Of a DNA stretch of 64,000 bases, positions 54,456 through 62,669 are shown piece by piece. The stretch is from Bacteroidia bacterium (GTDB lineage: Bacteria > Bacteroidota > Bacteroidia > Cytophagales > Cyclobacteriaceae): assembly GCA_030432655.1 (NCBI GenBank), contig JAUILA010000002.1:124001-188000 (forward strand), given 5' to 3'. Position numbers and translations under genes: made by a program. The notes beneath the pieces are model-generated. The model did no database searches. It was not told where the DNA came from and saw only the letters and a program-made list of their open reading frames with translations. Every line of letters begins with the position of its first letter. Positions within the stretch are counted from its first letter, which is position 1.

Positions 54456-54680
54456 CTATAATTGGTAGATCGTTTGAATAGTGCTTAATCGAATCAAACG
54501 ACCTTTCTTGGTCAGAATTGAATCAGGTGTAATGCCAGTTATCGTGTCCACAATTGATTCATTTCCCTCGTTACCTGCCAATACCATCTCAACCTCAAGG
54601 TTATAGAAATTACCCAGGATCAGTGCCCGTCGAATACGGATTTTTTTCCTGGGCCTGGTACTGATAACTTTCTCAATCAT
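54456..54680 (-). CDS. small conserved-looking hypothetical protein, 74 aa
   Basis: The 74 residues contain a basic N-terminal part (STRPRKKIRIRRALILG) and two short sections with alternating hydrophobic residues (NFYNLEVEMVLAG and IVDTITGITPDSILTKKG). No signal peptide, no membrane segment. I do not know the family. Reasons to accept it are the terminator just beyond its stop, the absence of any competing frame and a normal codon use. It follows the DUF4105 gene on the same strand after 105 bp. Confidence 0.55.
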   Translation of the reverse strand: MIEKVISTRPRKKIRIRRALILGNFYNLEVEMVLAGNEGNESIVDTITGITPDSILTKKGRLIRLSTIQTIYQL

Positions 54681-54785
54681 TGCAGTGGTATGCGTTGTAA
54701 GTCACAAGTATAACGCAGGCCTTTCAGATTATTTCATCGCAATCTGTCAAGAGAAGAATCTGTCAATAAATGGTAGATTATGCCG

Positions 54786-55970
54786 TCAGTTTGTTCGCAG
54801 CTTATTGAATGAAGAAATCATCAAACCCCTGCCTGCTGCAAGTAACGTTACGGGTATCAGCGAGTTATGAAGATTCTGCGGGAGAATGAACCAGAAAAGT
54901 ATCAGGATAAGACTCACTACAGAAGTGACCAGGAAGAATTTTCTAACCCAGCCAGGGATACTTTTTCGCAGTAACCAGTAAGCAACCGGGAAATAAAACG
55001 GGATGGCCCAAAGAAGATTCATGTTCTCCCGGGCAGCATCATGATCGGTCAGAAACCAAAGAGAGGCAAGCAGCCAGCCAATCAATCCGAGCAAGGTAAA
55101 AAGTATAATATCAATCACTTTGAAATATACCTTTTGCCGAATTTCAAGATAGGTAAACGCGGCACCGGCCAATAACAGTAACGTAAAGGCGATCGCCGGT
55201 GTAATCAGACTGGAGGTATCTGGTTCAGGCCTTGATTCATAAGTGATCAGGGTCTCACTGACCAGCGGAACTTCCTCTCCGTTTCGCATGATATAGGCAT
55301 TGTCAAACCCTTTTTCGATGTAATCGGGAAGAAACATATACATCTCAGGGGTGGCGCGGACATCCATGGGCAGTCCCAGGCAAATATCAATTCCCAGGTC
55401 ACCCCACGGCTGCTCCTGAAGATAAAGGTCGGTCAGATCCCTTATGGAATAATCGGTAGTTACATAACTTCCGTCAAGGCGCAGGTTGTCCTGAAAAACA
55501 ATCTTCAGCGCATCACGTACACGTGTTGCGCAGTTATCATAGAAGTAGTCATAATAATAGTACTGGTTTTCCGGAAGCGAATTCCACTGCAGAAAATTGA
55601 ACAGTTCCTGCTTCTGAACCAGCGTCAGGTTCAAAACCTGCTCATGTATAAATCGGTTCTGGCTCACATAATAATCCCTGAATCGTTCATAATACGTTAC
55701 TCCCAGTTTGTAATGCAGGAATCCGCGGGCGAAGTTGAGATAGAAATTTGGCTGGTCGAAATCAAAGATGCCGTAGTTGTAGAGAAGGTCAATTCCCAGC
55801 TCGGGGTCCTGAACCCGGATTGCGCTGTGGCCGAAAGCAGAATATAACTCCGGCTGGTAGGGTCCGCAGGTTATAATATGTATCCGGGCTTGATCAGAAA
55901 GTTGAAATTGGGCAAAAGCAGGAGATAGCATGCCTGTCAGGCACAGGAGAATTAGGAGCACTTTTCTCAT
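54786..55970 (-). CDS. DUF4105 membrane protein, possible lipoprotein N-acyltransferase
   Basis: A 394-aa protein from the ATG at 55970. Signal peptide (ending AFAQ), a periplasmic DUF4105 domain (about 25-240) and four to five C-terminal membrane segments. Likely catalytic residues are His48 in SAFGHSAIRVQDP and Cys147 in YDNCATRVRD, the pattern of an NlpC/P60-like thiol fold. From memory, a DUF4105 protein of Bacteroides (Lnb) N-acylates lipoproteins, the step done by Lnt elsewhere; this has not been verified here. The many lipoproteins of this window would be its substrates. Confidence 0.82.
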   Translation of the reverse strand: MRKVLLILLCLTGMLSPAFAQFQLSDQARIHIITCGPYQPELYSAFGHSAIRVQDPELGIDLLYNYGIFDFDQPNFYLNFARGFLHYKLGVTYYERFRDYYVSQNRFIHEQVLNLTLVQKQELFNFLQWNSLPENQYYYYDYFYDNCATRVRDALKIVFQDNLRLDGSYVTTDYSIRDLTDLYLQEQPWGDLGIDICLGLPMDVRATPEMYMFLPDYIEKGFDNAYIMRNGEEVPLVSETLITYESRPEPDTSSLITPAIAFTLLLLAGAAFTYLEIRQKVYFKVIDIILFTLLGLIGWLLASLWFLTDHDAARENMNLLWAIPFYFPVAYWLLRKSIPGWVRKFFLVTSVVSLILILFWFILPQNLHNSLIPVTLLAAGRGLMISSFNKLRTN

Positions 55971-56096
55971 GGCGTTAAGATACAACGATTAGCACATATC
56001 GACTAAATCATCAGAATAAATACCCCCATCTTTTCTTTATTGTTCACTGCTTCGCATCTTTACCTCATGTCAATCCACGTGCATGATTTGCTGAAT

Positions 56097-57089
56097 ATGA
56101 CCTCAAAGCTAACTACCGGAAAGGTCGTCAATGCTTTCAGGGTGTTTTCCAGTTTTTATCTTTCGAGATATGCAGGCAGATCAAAGCACCAGGGAATGCC
56201 GGTCAGTTTGTCACTGGAGCCAACGACATCGTGCAACCTCCGCTGTCCGGAATGCCCGAGTGGATTGAGGTCATTCTCCCGGCCTGTCGGGATGCTTTCA
56301 GACGACATATTCTACGCGGTGATCGATCAGCTGAAAAATGAACTTCTGTATCTCACATTTTATTTTCAGGGAGAACCCTACCTGCATCCTAAATTTCTGG
56401 ATTATGTTTCCTATGCGCACCAACAGGGAATTTATACCGCTACATCAACCAACGCTCATTTTTTGAATGAGGAGAAAGCAGCTGAGACGGTAAAATCGGG
56501 CCTCGACCGACTCATTATCTCCATCGATGGGACTGACCAGGAAACCTATTCCGCTTACCGCGTGGGCGGGCAGCTGAGCAAAGTGCTCGAAGGCGCTGAG
56601 AATATAGTCAGAATGAAACGCAGGTTAGGCAGCCGGACACCCCACGTCATATTTCAGTTTTTGGTAGTCCGGCCGAATGAGCATCAGGTGGAGGAAGTAG
56701 AGGAGCTGGCCAGGAAGACCGGCGTTGATGAGGTGGTGTTTAAGACTGCCCAGATCTATGATTATGAGAATGGGTCGGAACTGATTCCTGAGAATCCGCG
56801 CTATTCACGTTATGAAAAGCTGAGCAATGGTAAGTATCGGATTAAGAATAAGCTGTTGAACGAATGCTGGAAAATGTGGCAGGGTTGCGTCATAACCTGG
56901 GACGGGAGAATCGTTCCGTGCTGTTTTGATAAAGATGCGCATCATACCATGGGTACGATATCGTCAAATAATTTCAGGGAAATCTGGAGGAGTACTGCCT
57001 ATGAACAGTTCAGAAACAGTATTCTGAAAGGCAGGGATAAAATTGAAATGTGCCGGAATTGTACAGAAGGAACAAAAGTATTTGCTTAA
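56097..57089 (+). CDS. radical SAM/SPASM domain protein
   Basis: A 330-aa protein from the ATG at 56097; ATGs at 56067 and 56040 are in frame but would add a tail not usual in the family. The SAM iron-sulfur motif is Cys46-x3-Cys50-x2-Cys53 in TTSCNLRCPECPSG. A SPASM-type C-terminal region has more Cys for auxiliary clusters: ECWKMWQGCVITWDG, VPCCFDKDAHH and EMCRNCTEG. YFQGEPYLHPKF and RLIISIDGTDQETYSAYR are typical of the barrel. Such enzymes modify peptides or other substrates; this one has no precursor peptide in view, so the role is open. Confidence 0.88.
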   Translation: MTSKLTTGKVVNAFRVFSSFYLSRYAGRSKHQGMPVSLSLEPTTSCNLRCPECPSGLRSFSRPVGMLSDDIFYAVIDQLKNELLYLTFYFQGEPYLHPKFLDYVSYAHQQGIYTATSTNAHFLNEEKAAETVKSGLDRLIISIDGTDQETYSAYRVGGQLSKVLEGAENIVRMKRRLGSRTPHVIFQFLVVRPNEHQVEEVEELARKTGVDEVVFKTAQIYDYENGSELIPENPRYSRYEKLSNGKYRIKNKLLNECWKMWQGCVITWDGRIVPCCFDKDAHHTMGTISSNNFREIWRSTAYEQFRNSILKGRDKIEMCRNCTEGTKVFA

Positions 57090-57235
57090 ACAGTATTAGT
57101 AGGCTGACGTGATGCACTGGTATCGCAGCCGCAATTCTTTGAGCAACCTTTATCAGTCCGGACAGAGCGGCGGATCACCAGGCCCAGATATACCAGAGCC
57201 CCTGCAAATAGTATGATAATGATTAGTTCCTGCAT
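57086..57235 (-). CDS. FeoB-associated-like Cys-rich small membrane protein
   Basis: A 49-aa protein from the ATG at 57235. One membrane helix (LIIIILFAGALVYLGLVI) is followed by basic residues and the motif CSKNCGCDT. This is the layout of the small Cys-rich proteins named FeoB-associated, though no feoB is near. It follows suhB by 26 bp on the same strand and overlaps the end of the radical SAM gene by 4 bp. A metal-binding role is plausible from the Cys triplet only. Confidence 0.68.
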   Translation of the reverse strand: MQELIIIILFAGALVYLGLVIRRSVRTDKGCSKNCGCDTSASRQPTNTV

Positions 57236-57261
57236 AGTGGGTGAACGGTAAAGGTAATGAA

Positions 57262-58065
57262 TTAGTTCGCCTTGTGCCATCGGTTGCTGATGGTCTCCTG
57301 CATGGCCTGCTGGATTTCCGGTGAAGCTGCGATCATTTCTCTGCCAAACAGGAAATCATCCCCTCCGCTGAAGTCAGTAACACAGCCACCAGCCTCCTGA
57401 ACGATAAGTGCGCCCGCAGCTACATCCCAGGCATTCAGGTTATATTCGAAAAATCCTTCAAACCTGCCGCATGCGACATAGACCAGGTCAATCGCTGCCG
57501 AGCCGATGCGCCTCAATCCGTGAGTGGATTGCATAAAGTCATTCAGAATTTGCAGGTAGGTATTCATTTTTCCGAAATCATAATAGGGGAATCCGGTGGC
57601 GAGAAGGCATTCGCCGAGCTTCTTTTTATTGCTGACATATATTTTTCGGTCGTTGCAATAGGCGCCATTTCCTTTTATGGCGTAAAATAATTCATCCCGG
57701 TTCGGTTCATAAACGGCTCCGATCAGAAGTTTGTCCTCTTTCAGTAAGGCCACACTTACACAATAAGCCGGCAATCCGTGTATAAAATTGGTCGTCCCGT
57801 CAAGAGGATCAATGATCCATGTATATTCATTTCCTTCATCCCTGGCTGTTCCTTCTTCCGTGATAAATCCTGAACCGGGTAATATCTTCCGGCAGCCTTC
57901 CACGATTTGCATTTCTGCTTCCTTGTCCACATAGGACACAAGGTCATTAAAGCCTTTCATTTCAATATTCTCCGGCTTAAAGGTCCTTTGGGAATCAAGG
58001 ATAAACTTGCCGGTCTGCCTGACCAGAACACTTAACTCATTCATGATGGCTAAAGGTTCTTTCAT
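57262..58065 (-). CDS. suhB: inositol-1-monophosphatase family protein
   Basis: A 267-aa magnesium-dependent sugar or inositol phosphatase. Metal-binding motifs are FITEEGTARDEG (Glu), WIIDPLDGTTNFIHG (DPxDGT) and NAWDVAAGALIVQEAGG. Members act on inositol monophosphates; in some bacteria SuhB also binds the transcription complex in rRNA synthesis. Overlap of 4 bp with the upstream membrane-protein gene places it in the rsmI operon. Confidence 0.9.
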   Translation of the reverse strand: MKEPLAIMNELSVLVRQTGKFILDSQRTFKPENIEMKGFNDLVSYVDKEAEMQIVEGCRKILPGSGFITEEGTARDEGNEYTWIIDPLDGTTNFIHGLPAYCVSVALLKEDKLLIGAVYEPNRDELFYAIKGNGAYCNDRKIYVSNKKKLGECLLATGFPYYDFGKMNTYLQILNDFMQSTHGLRRIGSAAIDLVYVACGRFEGFFEYNLNAWDVAAGALIVQEAGGCVTDFSGGDDFLFGREMIAASPEIQQAMQETISNRWHKAN

Positions 58066-58814
58066 GATTTGTTGACTTTTCGTTGAACAATACTGTACAA
58101 GACTATAAGGAAACTCACCCAGGCAGCAGTCCGGCCAAATACAAGGTTGGTGTAGGTATTACTTCTGTCAGCTTCTGCGGGCAATTCTGCAAAAAACTGC
58201 CAGGACAATATAGCCGGAATGGCAATAAGGACCAGGGAATATATTAAGGTTAATGGCCGGAAGTTTCCCTGCATTAGTCCGTTACCACGCAAGAGTGCAT
58301 AATATAACAAGACATTAGCAAAGAGGATCCAGGCGGAAATCCCTGTTACCCCGGTGACTGTACTCATATTTTCAATGGTATCAAGTTGCAGTAAGGTTGA
58401 ACCGATTGAAATTTCCGCGAGACCCTGCATTAGGTTAGCGGCGGCATACTCCATAGAAAGCCAGAAAAGGATCAGGGTGAAATAACCTAACCGGTTTTTG
58501 GAATATCTGTCCGTAAACCAGAAAAGATAGAAGGATACAGACATTAACGCTCCAAAAACAATATTCAGGAAAGGATCGGGACGACTGAGTGAGAATGCAC
58601 TGATAAACACATAAGCAATGACCAGCGGAAGTAAAATAAAGGCGAAATATCGCTGAAATGGCCATTTGTCCCGTACCAGTAATTCATGAACCCTGAAAAG
58701 CGGGGCCAGGGCCAACATGATGAGGTACGGAAAAGCACTCATGACGTATCCGCTTACCAGGCAGATGACCGTCAGTCCGGCAAGAAGGTATATTTCCCTA
58801 TTTCTTTCCATCAA
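58062..58814 (-). CDS. polytopic membrane protein, weakly like the membrane part of Lnt
   Basis: A 250-aa protein with seven to eight hydrophobic segments. The order GYFTLILFWLSMEYAAANL, then SIGSTLLQLDTIENMSTVTG, VTGISAWILFANVLLYYAL recalls the W-E, Q and tGxxGxS steps of apolipoprotein N-acyltransferase membrane helices, but the nitrilase domain with the catalytic triad is absent. It may thus be a relic or a protein of its own function. It overlaps rsmI by 17 bp and suhB by 4 bp. The resemblance is by eye. Confidence 0.6.
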   Translation of the reverse strand: MMERNREIYLLAGLTVICLVSGYVMSAFPYLIMLALAPLFRVHELLVRDKWPFQRYFAFILLPLVIAYVFISAFSLSRPDPFLNIVFGALMSVSFYLFWFTDRYSKNRLGYFTLILFWLSMEYAAANLMQGLAEISIGSTLLQLDTIENMSTVTGVTGISAWILFANVLLYYALLRGNGLMQGNFRPLTLIYSLVLIAIPAILSWQFFAELPAEADRSNTYTNLVFGRTAAWVSFLIVLYSIVQRKVNKS

Positions 58815-59472
58815 TGATTAATACGATTTCACCTTTTACCCCGGTTTCCCGGTAATGAGCCTCAAGCTCGCTCAGCAGACCGTTTCGTGTCTCCTCATGA
58901 ATCTTGGTCAGCTCTCTTGATACAGAAGCTTCGCGGTCCCCGAAGAATTCACGTAATTGCCCAAGGGTTTTGACAAGCCGGTGAGGAGATTCATATAAAA
59001 CAATGGTACGAATTTCTTCTGCGAGTTCTTTCAGGCGCGTTTGTCTTCCTTTTTTATGAGGCAGAAATCCTTCAAAAACAAAACGATCAGAAGCAAATCC
59101 GCTTTTTACCAGGGCGGGAACAAAAGCCGTTGCTCCGGGAAGACATTCAACGCCAAGTCCTTCTTTAAGACATTCTCTTACCAGAAGAAAACCCGGATCT
59201 GAAATTCCGGGGGTGCCGGCATCCGTAATCAGTGCCATGTGCTCACCACCCTTCATCCTGTCAACCAGGGAGGCCAGTTTCTTGTGCTCATTAAATATAT
59301 GATAACTCTGTTTTGGAGTAGTAATGTCAAAATGAGAGAGCAGTTTACCCGAAGTCCTGGTATCCTCTGCCAGGATAATATCCACTTCCTGCAGCACTTT
59401 CAAAGCCCGAAGGGTGATATCCTCGAGGTTGCCGATTGGAGTGGGTACAAGGTAAAGCGAAGTTTCGGTCAT
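58798..59472 (-). CDS. rsmI: 16S rRNA (cytidine1402-2'-O)-methyltransferase
   Basis: A 224-aa tetrapyrrole-methylase-fold enzyme that modifies C1402 in the decoding centre. Conserved blocks: [89 protein letters not shown]. Length below the usual 280 because the C-terminal small domain is missing, as is common in Bacteroidota. ATG overlaps the pterin dehydratase stop by 4 bp. Confidence 0.95.
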   Translation of the reverse strand: MTETSLYLVPTPIGNLEDITLRALKVLQEVDIILAEDTRTSGKLLSHFDITTPKQSYHIFNEHKKLASLVDRMKGGEHMALITDAGTPGISDPGFLLVRECLKEGLGVECLPGATAFVPALVKSGFASDRFVFEGFLPHKKGRQTRLKELAEEIRTIVLYESPHRLVKTLGQLREFFGDREASVSRELTKIHEETRNGLLSELEAHYRETGVKGEIVLIIDGKK

Positions 59473-59702
59473 GCAACGGCATCAATTGCTTCTGCCAGCT
59501 TATGATCTTTTTCCGTGACCACATCTCCGGCATCATGGGTGTTCAAATGAAAGGTTACTTTATTGTAAACATTGTTCCAGTTTGGATGATGATTCATTTT
59601 TTCAGCTATTATGGCCACCCGGGACATAAATCCGAAGGCCTGCACGAAATCATTAAAAGTAAATGTCTTGGTAAGTGTGTTATTCTCCTCTTTCCAGCTC
59701 AT
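59469..59702 (-). CDS. phhB: 4a-hydroxytetrahydrobiopterin dehydratase
   Basis: A 77-aa protein of the pterin-4a-carbinolamine dehydratase family, which regenerates the pterin after aromatic hydroxylation. The signature region is [20 protein letters not shown] followed by [16 protein letters not shown], with the catalytic His pair. At 77 aa it is shorter than the usual 95-110, missing part of the N-terminal strand. No phenylalanine hydroxylase is in view. It starts the coupled run phhB-rsmI-membrane protein-suhB, 5 bp behind the methyltransferase-like gene. Confidence 0.88.
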   Translation of the reverse strand: MSWKEENNTLTKTFTFNDFVQAFGFMSRVAIIAEKMNHHPNWNNVYNKVTFHLNTHDAGDVVTEKDHKLAEAIDAVA

Positions 59703-59706
59703 ATGA

Positions 59707-60396
59707 TTATTTGTTTGCGGTTATAATATATTGATATTGAAGACTGTTCTCATCAATTTCAACATTTGTAAAACCTGCTTGTTCAAGTTCTTTTGAGACT
59801 TCTCCGGGAGAAAGTATTTCCGCGTAGGAGTTCATTACCGGATTGGAAGCACTTTTATAATCGACAATGACCATAATCCCCCCTGCTTTCATGCCTCGGC
59901 GAACTTTGCTGAGATAATCCACCCGGTTTGAGAGATAGGTATAGGTGTTGACGATCAGTACGCCATCGACCTCTTCTGATATCAGGAGCGGATCATTTTC
60001 TTCAGACAGCCTTGTTTCTACCGGCCGTTCTCCGGAAGCGATTAATTCTTCCTGCCGCTGGTTTATAAACTCAAGGTATTCCTCTTCAATATCGATTGCA
60101 ATTACATCAGCCCCTTCATTGGCCAGCCGGAAACTGAAATAGCCGGTTCCGGCGCCTATATCTGCAATGGTTTTATCAGTTAAATCTCCCAGCTTGTTGA
60201 TCACCAGGGAAGGGTTTTGCCATTCCTGCCGGTCTGGGTCGTCCTGGGTGGGTACGGTATCCGGTGGAACGGAGGGTATTTCTGTCAGGGAAGAGTCCTG
60301 ATCAAATTTCTCCAGCCTGTCGTTACTGTCAGACTCATTACTGTTCTGGCAGGAAAACAGCAGGGATATCGTTAAAAGTAGTATGCCCGTTCGCAT
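59707..60396 (-). CDS. class I SAM-methyltransferase-fold lipoprotein
   Basis: A 229-aa protein that begins with a lipoprotein signal (lipobox LLFSC, Cys16), an acidic spacer (residues 18-55) and then a Rossmann methyltransferase domain with [20 protein letters not shown] (motif I), [16 protein letters not shown] and [13 protein letters not shown]. Such a domain outside the cytoplasm would find no SAM, so either the signal is not used, or the fold has another use. It ends 5 bp before phhB and begins one base behind DUF493. Confidence 0.82.
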   Translation of the reverse strand: MRTGILLLTISLLFSCQNSNESDSNDRLEKFDQDSSLTEIPSVPPDTVPTQDDPDRQEWQNPSLVINKLGDLTDKTIADIGAGTGYFSFRLANEGADVIAIDIEEEYLEFINQRQEELIASGERPVETRLSEENDPLLISEEVDGVLIVNTYTYLSNRVDYLSKVRRGMKAGGIMVIVDYKSASNPVMNSYAEILSPGEVSKELEQAGFTNVEIDENSLQYQYIITANK

Positions 60397-60397
60397 G

Positions 60398-60664
60398 TCA
60401 GAGTGCGATCAGTCCTTCAATTTTATTCGCTTCGATATAAATTTCGATAATATGCTGACTGGACTCAGACATTATCTTGCTGGTGACGCTCACATAATTA
60501 CCCTTCGAGGATTCCTTTTCAATAATGTCGTGATTGGTAAACAATTTACGGACATTCGCTACCTGGTCTTTTGGAACGATAAACTTGAAAGTATATAATG
60601 CGGGCCATTCATACTCGGTTTCAAGTTTTTCACGGAATGATTCGATGGAGTCTTTGTGGCTCAT
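60398..60664 (-). CDS. DUF493 (YbeD-like) family protein
   Basis: An 88-aa ACT-like alpha-beta protein with WPALYTFKFIVPKDQVANVR and KGNYVSVTSKIMSESSQHI, the DUF493/YbeD pattern. In E. coli YbeD stands between dacA and lipB; a regulatory role has been guessed but not shown. It is the first gene of a tightly spaced minus-strand run that continues to the Cys-rich small protein at 57086. Confidence 0.85.
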   Translation of the reverse strand: MSHKDSIESFREKLETEYEWPALYTFKFIVPKDQVANVRKLFTNHDIIEKESSKGNYVSVTSKIMSESSQHIIEIYIEANKIEGLIAL

Positions 60665-60734
60665 AACTGGGATATTTCAAATGTACGTGATGCGGTTAAC
60701 AAAAATAAACAATGCCCGTCTAAAACCCTCACAT

Positions 60735-60766
60735 TAAAAAAACCCCGGTGGTTGGCCGGGGTTTTT
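60735..60766 (-). terminator. Rho-independent terminator of ppiD
   Basis: On the minus strand AAAAACCCCGG and CCGGGGTTTTT pair around CCAACCA, followed by seven T. It lies 24 bases after the ppiD stop. Confidence 0.93.
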
Positions 60767-60789
60767 GATATTATGTTACTAAAGGCAGC

Positions 60790-62577
60790 TTAATAGAATT
60801 TATACCGCATGTCTGATACATCTGCATGATCCTTAATGGCCTCCGAAATCTGCTGTGTGGTTCTTACCTTCTCTGCCTGCTTCACCTGCTCGGAGAATGC
60901 TGAATAATCTGCAATTTCCGGTGAGATGGTCTTGTTTTGCATTTCAATAATTAAAACACCGCTTTCACCTTCAAATGGCGCTGAGGTTTCCCCGTCTTCA
61001 AGTGAAAATGCGACGCCAACTGCGGCCGGATCAAATCCAACGTTCGGAAGGATATTCGCACTAAGTTTCAGATCGCTTGATGAATACACTTCAGCCTCAT
61101 TCCCGTAAGAAGCGGCTATATCTTCCAGAGAACCGGAAGCTCCCTGGAGTTTTTCCTTAATAATAGCGGCCTTTTTCTGCTTCTTAACGATTTCCGTTAT
61201 CTCCTGTCTTACATTCTCCAGCGGCTGTAAACCTTTCTCGGTCTGACCGGTAAGAACAGCGACCACATACTGTTCATCTACTTCAAAATCTTCAGAAACA
61301 TCCCCTGTATCTGCATCGCGGAATGCCCAGGTCACGACCTGGCGGGCATTGGACAAGGTGGCAAATCGCTGTGAGTTTTGAAGTATACCCGAAGCAGGAA
61401 TTATAGCAAGTCCCTGTTCATTGGCATTTCTTTCAAAGCTTTCCCGGTCGTTACTTTCCGACGCGAACAAGTCGGCTTTGCGCGCAGCTGCATCACGTGT
61501 CTCATCGGAGGCATAGATCTCCCTGACTATGGTTACTACATCATATAAGGTGGTGTCTGTGGCCACATCCGAAATCTTATACATAGTGTACCCGTTAAGA
61601 TCCAGATAGGGGCCGTAAATCTGACCCGCTTTCAGCGAATCTGACATAACCTGAAGTCGCGGCGGAAGCTGCTCAAGGGGCAGTGTCAGGTATGCATTGT
61701 TAGCATCTGAATTAATCGCTGCAAAAACCGAATCGTCATTAACATTGACCAGTTCCTGCTTAAGTGCGTTTACCTCGTCAGCTACCATGGCTGTATCTGA
61801 TGAGGAAGGAATAATTGGAAACGTCACGTAAGAAAGGCTGCGTGTAGCTTCTGTCTGAAATTCTTTACTGTGGCTGTTAAGGTAGTCGCGAAGTTCGGCA
61901 TCCGAAACGGATACGACCGAATCACTTACCGTTACATATGGTACATACAGATATTTGATTTCCGCAACATCGTTATCAGCGTGGTAGGAGCGTTCAGCTT
62001 CTGCCGTAGTTGAGTAGGCTGACTGGATCAGCATGTTTTCGTATTTCAAACGAAGCCTTGCAGGCACAAGGTTCCTTTTGATCATGTTCCAGTAATTCTG
62101 ATATACGGGTGCCTGGTCGTTAAAATTCTGCAGGAAGTTGACCAGCAGATCCCGGTTAAACTGACCGGTTTGAGGATCACTAAAGAAGGAACGGACGGTA
62201 GGATTAATATTCCGGCCGCTGATCATATCAATGCTTTCATCCCGTGGTACCTCTATACCCAGTTCATCGTATTGCTCACCATAGGCGTACTGGGATACCA
62301 GGTATTCCCAGGCCTGCTCACGGATCATCGGACGTTCATTTTCCGAAGGCTGACGGTTGGTATATAAAGAGTAGTCATTCTCCTGCTGCTGAGCGATGTT
62401 CTGAAATTCCTGTATCGAGATGGATTTTCCATTTATTTCACCTACCGTGGTGTCGTTACCGAAAAGTGTGGAGTTAGGGCCCATTAAATCCGCCAACACA
62501 AAAGACAGGATAGCAAAGGCGATCAGCGCCACCACTACTTTTCCCATCTTATTTCTCAAAGTATTAATTAATGCCAT
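60790..62577 (-). CDS. ppiD: PpiD-like periplasmic peptidyl-prolyl isomerase/chaperone
   Basis: A 595-aa membrane-anchored protein. MALINTLRNKMGKVVV and a TM helix (ALIAFAILSFVLADL) start it, then a SurA-like N-terminal domain (GEINGKSISIQEFQNIAQQQ), and a parvulin-like domain (about 340-450) with PLEQLPPRLQVMSDSLKAGQ, GPYLDLNGYTMYKISDV. It assists folding of exported proteins near the translocon, by family knowledge. A perfect promoter stands before it. The gene at 62670 lies upstream on the same strand. Confidence 0.93.
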   Translation of the reverse strand: MALINTLRNKMGKVVVALIAFAILSFVLADLMGPNSTLFGNDTTVGEINGKSISIQEFQNIAQQQENDYSLYTNRQPSENERPMIREQAWEYLVSQYAYGEQYDELGIEVPRDESIDMISGRNINPTVRSFFSDPQTGQFNRDLLVNFLQNFNDQAPVYQNYWNMIKRNLVPARLRLKYENMLIQSAYSTTAEAERSYHADNDVAEIKYLYVPYVTVSDSVVSVSDAELRDYLNSHSKEFQTEATRSLSYVTFPIIPSSSDTAMVADEVNALKQELVNVNDDSVFAAINSDANNAYLTLPLEQLPPRLQVMSDSLKAGQIYGPYLDLNGYTMYKISDVATDTTLYDVVTIVREIYASDETRDAAARKADLFASESNDRESFERNANEQGLAIIPASGILQNSQRFATLSNARQVVTWAFRDADTGDVSEDFEVDEQYVVAVLTGQTEKGLQPLENVRQEITEIVKKQKKAAIIKEKLQGASGSLEDIAASYGNEAEVYSSSDLKLSANILPNVGFDPAAVGVAFSLEDGETSAPFEGESGVLIIEMQNKTISPEIADYSAFSEQVKQAEKVRTTQQISEAIKDHADVSDMRYKFY

Positions 62578-62615
62578 GTTGCAAAATTAGTTACAAGTAC
62601 TCTCAAAAAGAGGCA

Positions 62616-62645
62616 CAAATTTACGGGATACAATACTAAAAACAA
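62616..62645 (-). promoter_or_regulatory. promoter of ppiD
   Basis: On the minus strand TTG (62645-62643), 19-bp spacer, TAAATTTG (62623-62616): an exact Bacteroidota consensus. Start near 62609, 32 bases before the ATG. Confidence 0.8.
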
Positions 62646-62669
62646 ACAAAGAGTTTAATGCTTTCCCTT

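Noticed and set aside
54685-54870. 61-codon plus-strand frame between the DUF4105 gene and the 74-aa gene
   Set aside because: It runs over the end of the DUF4105 gene, has no promoter element and no recognisable pattern.
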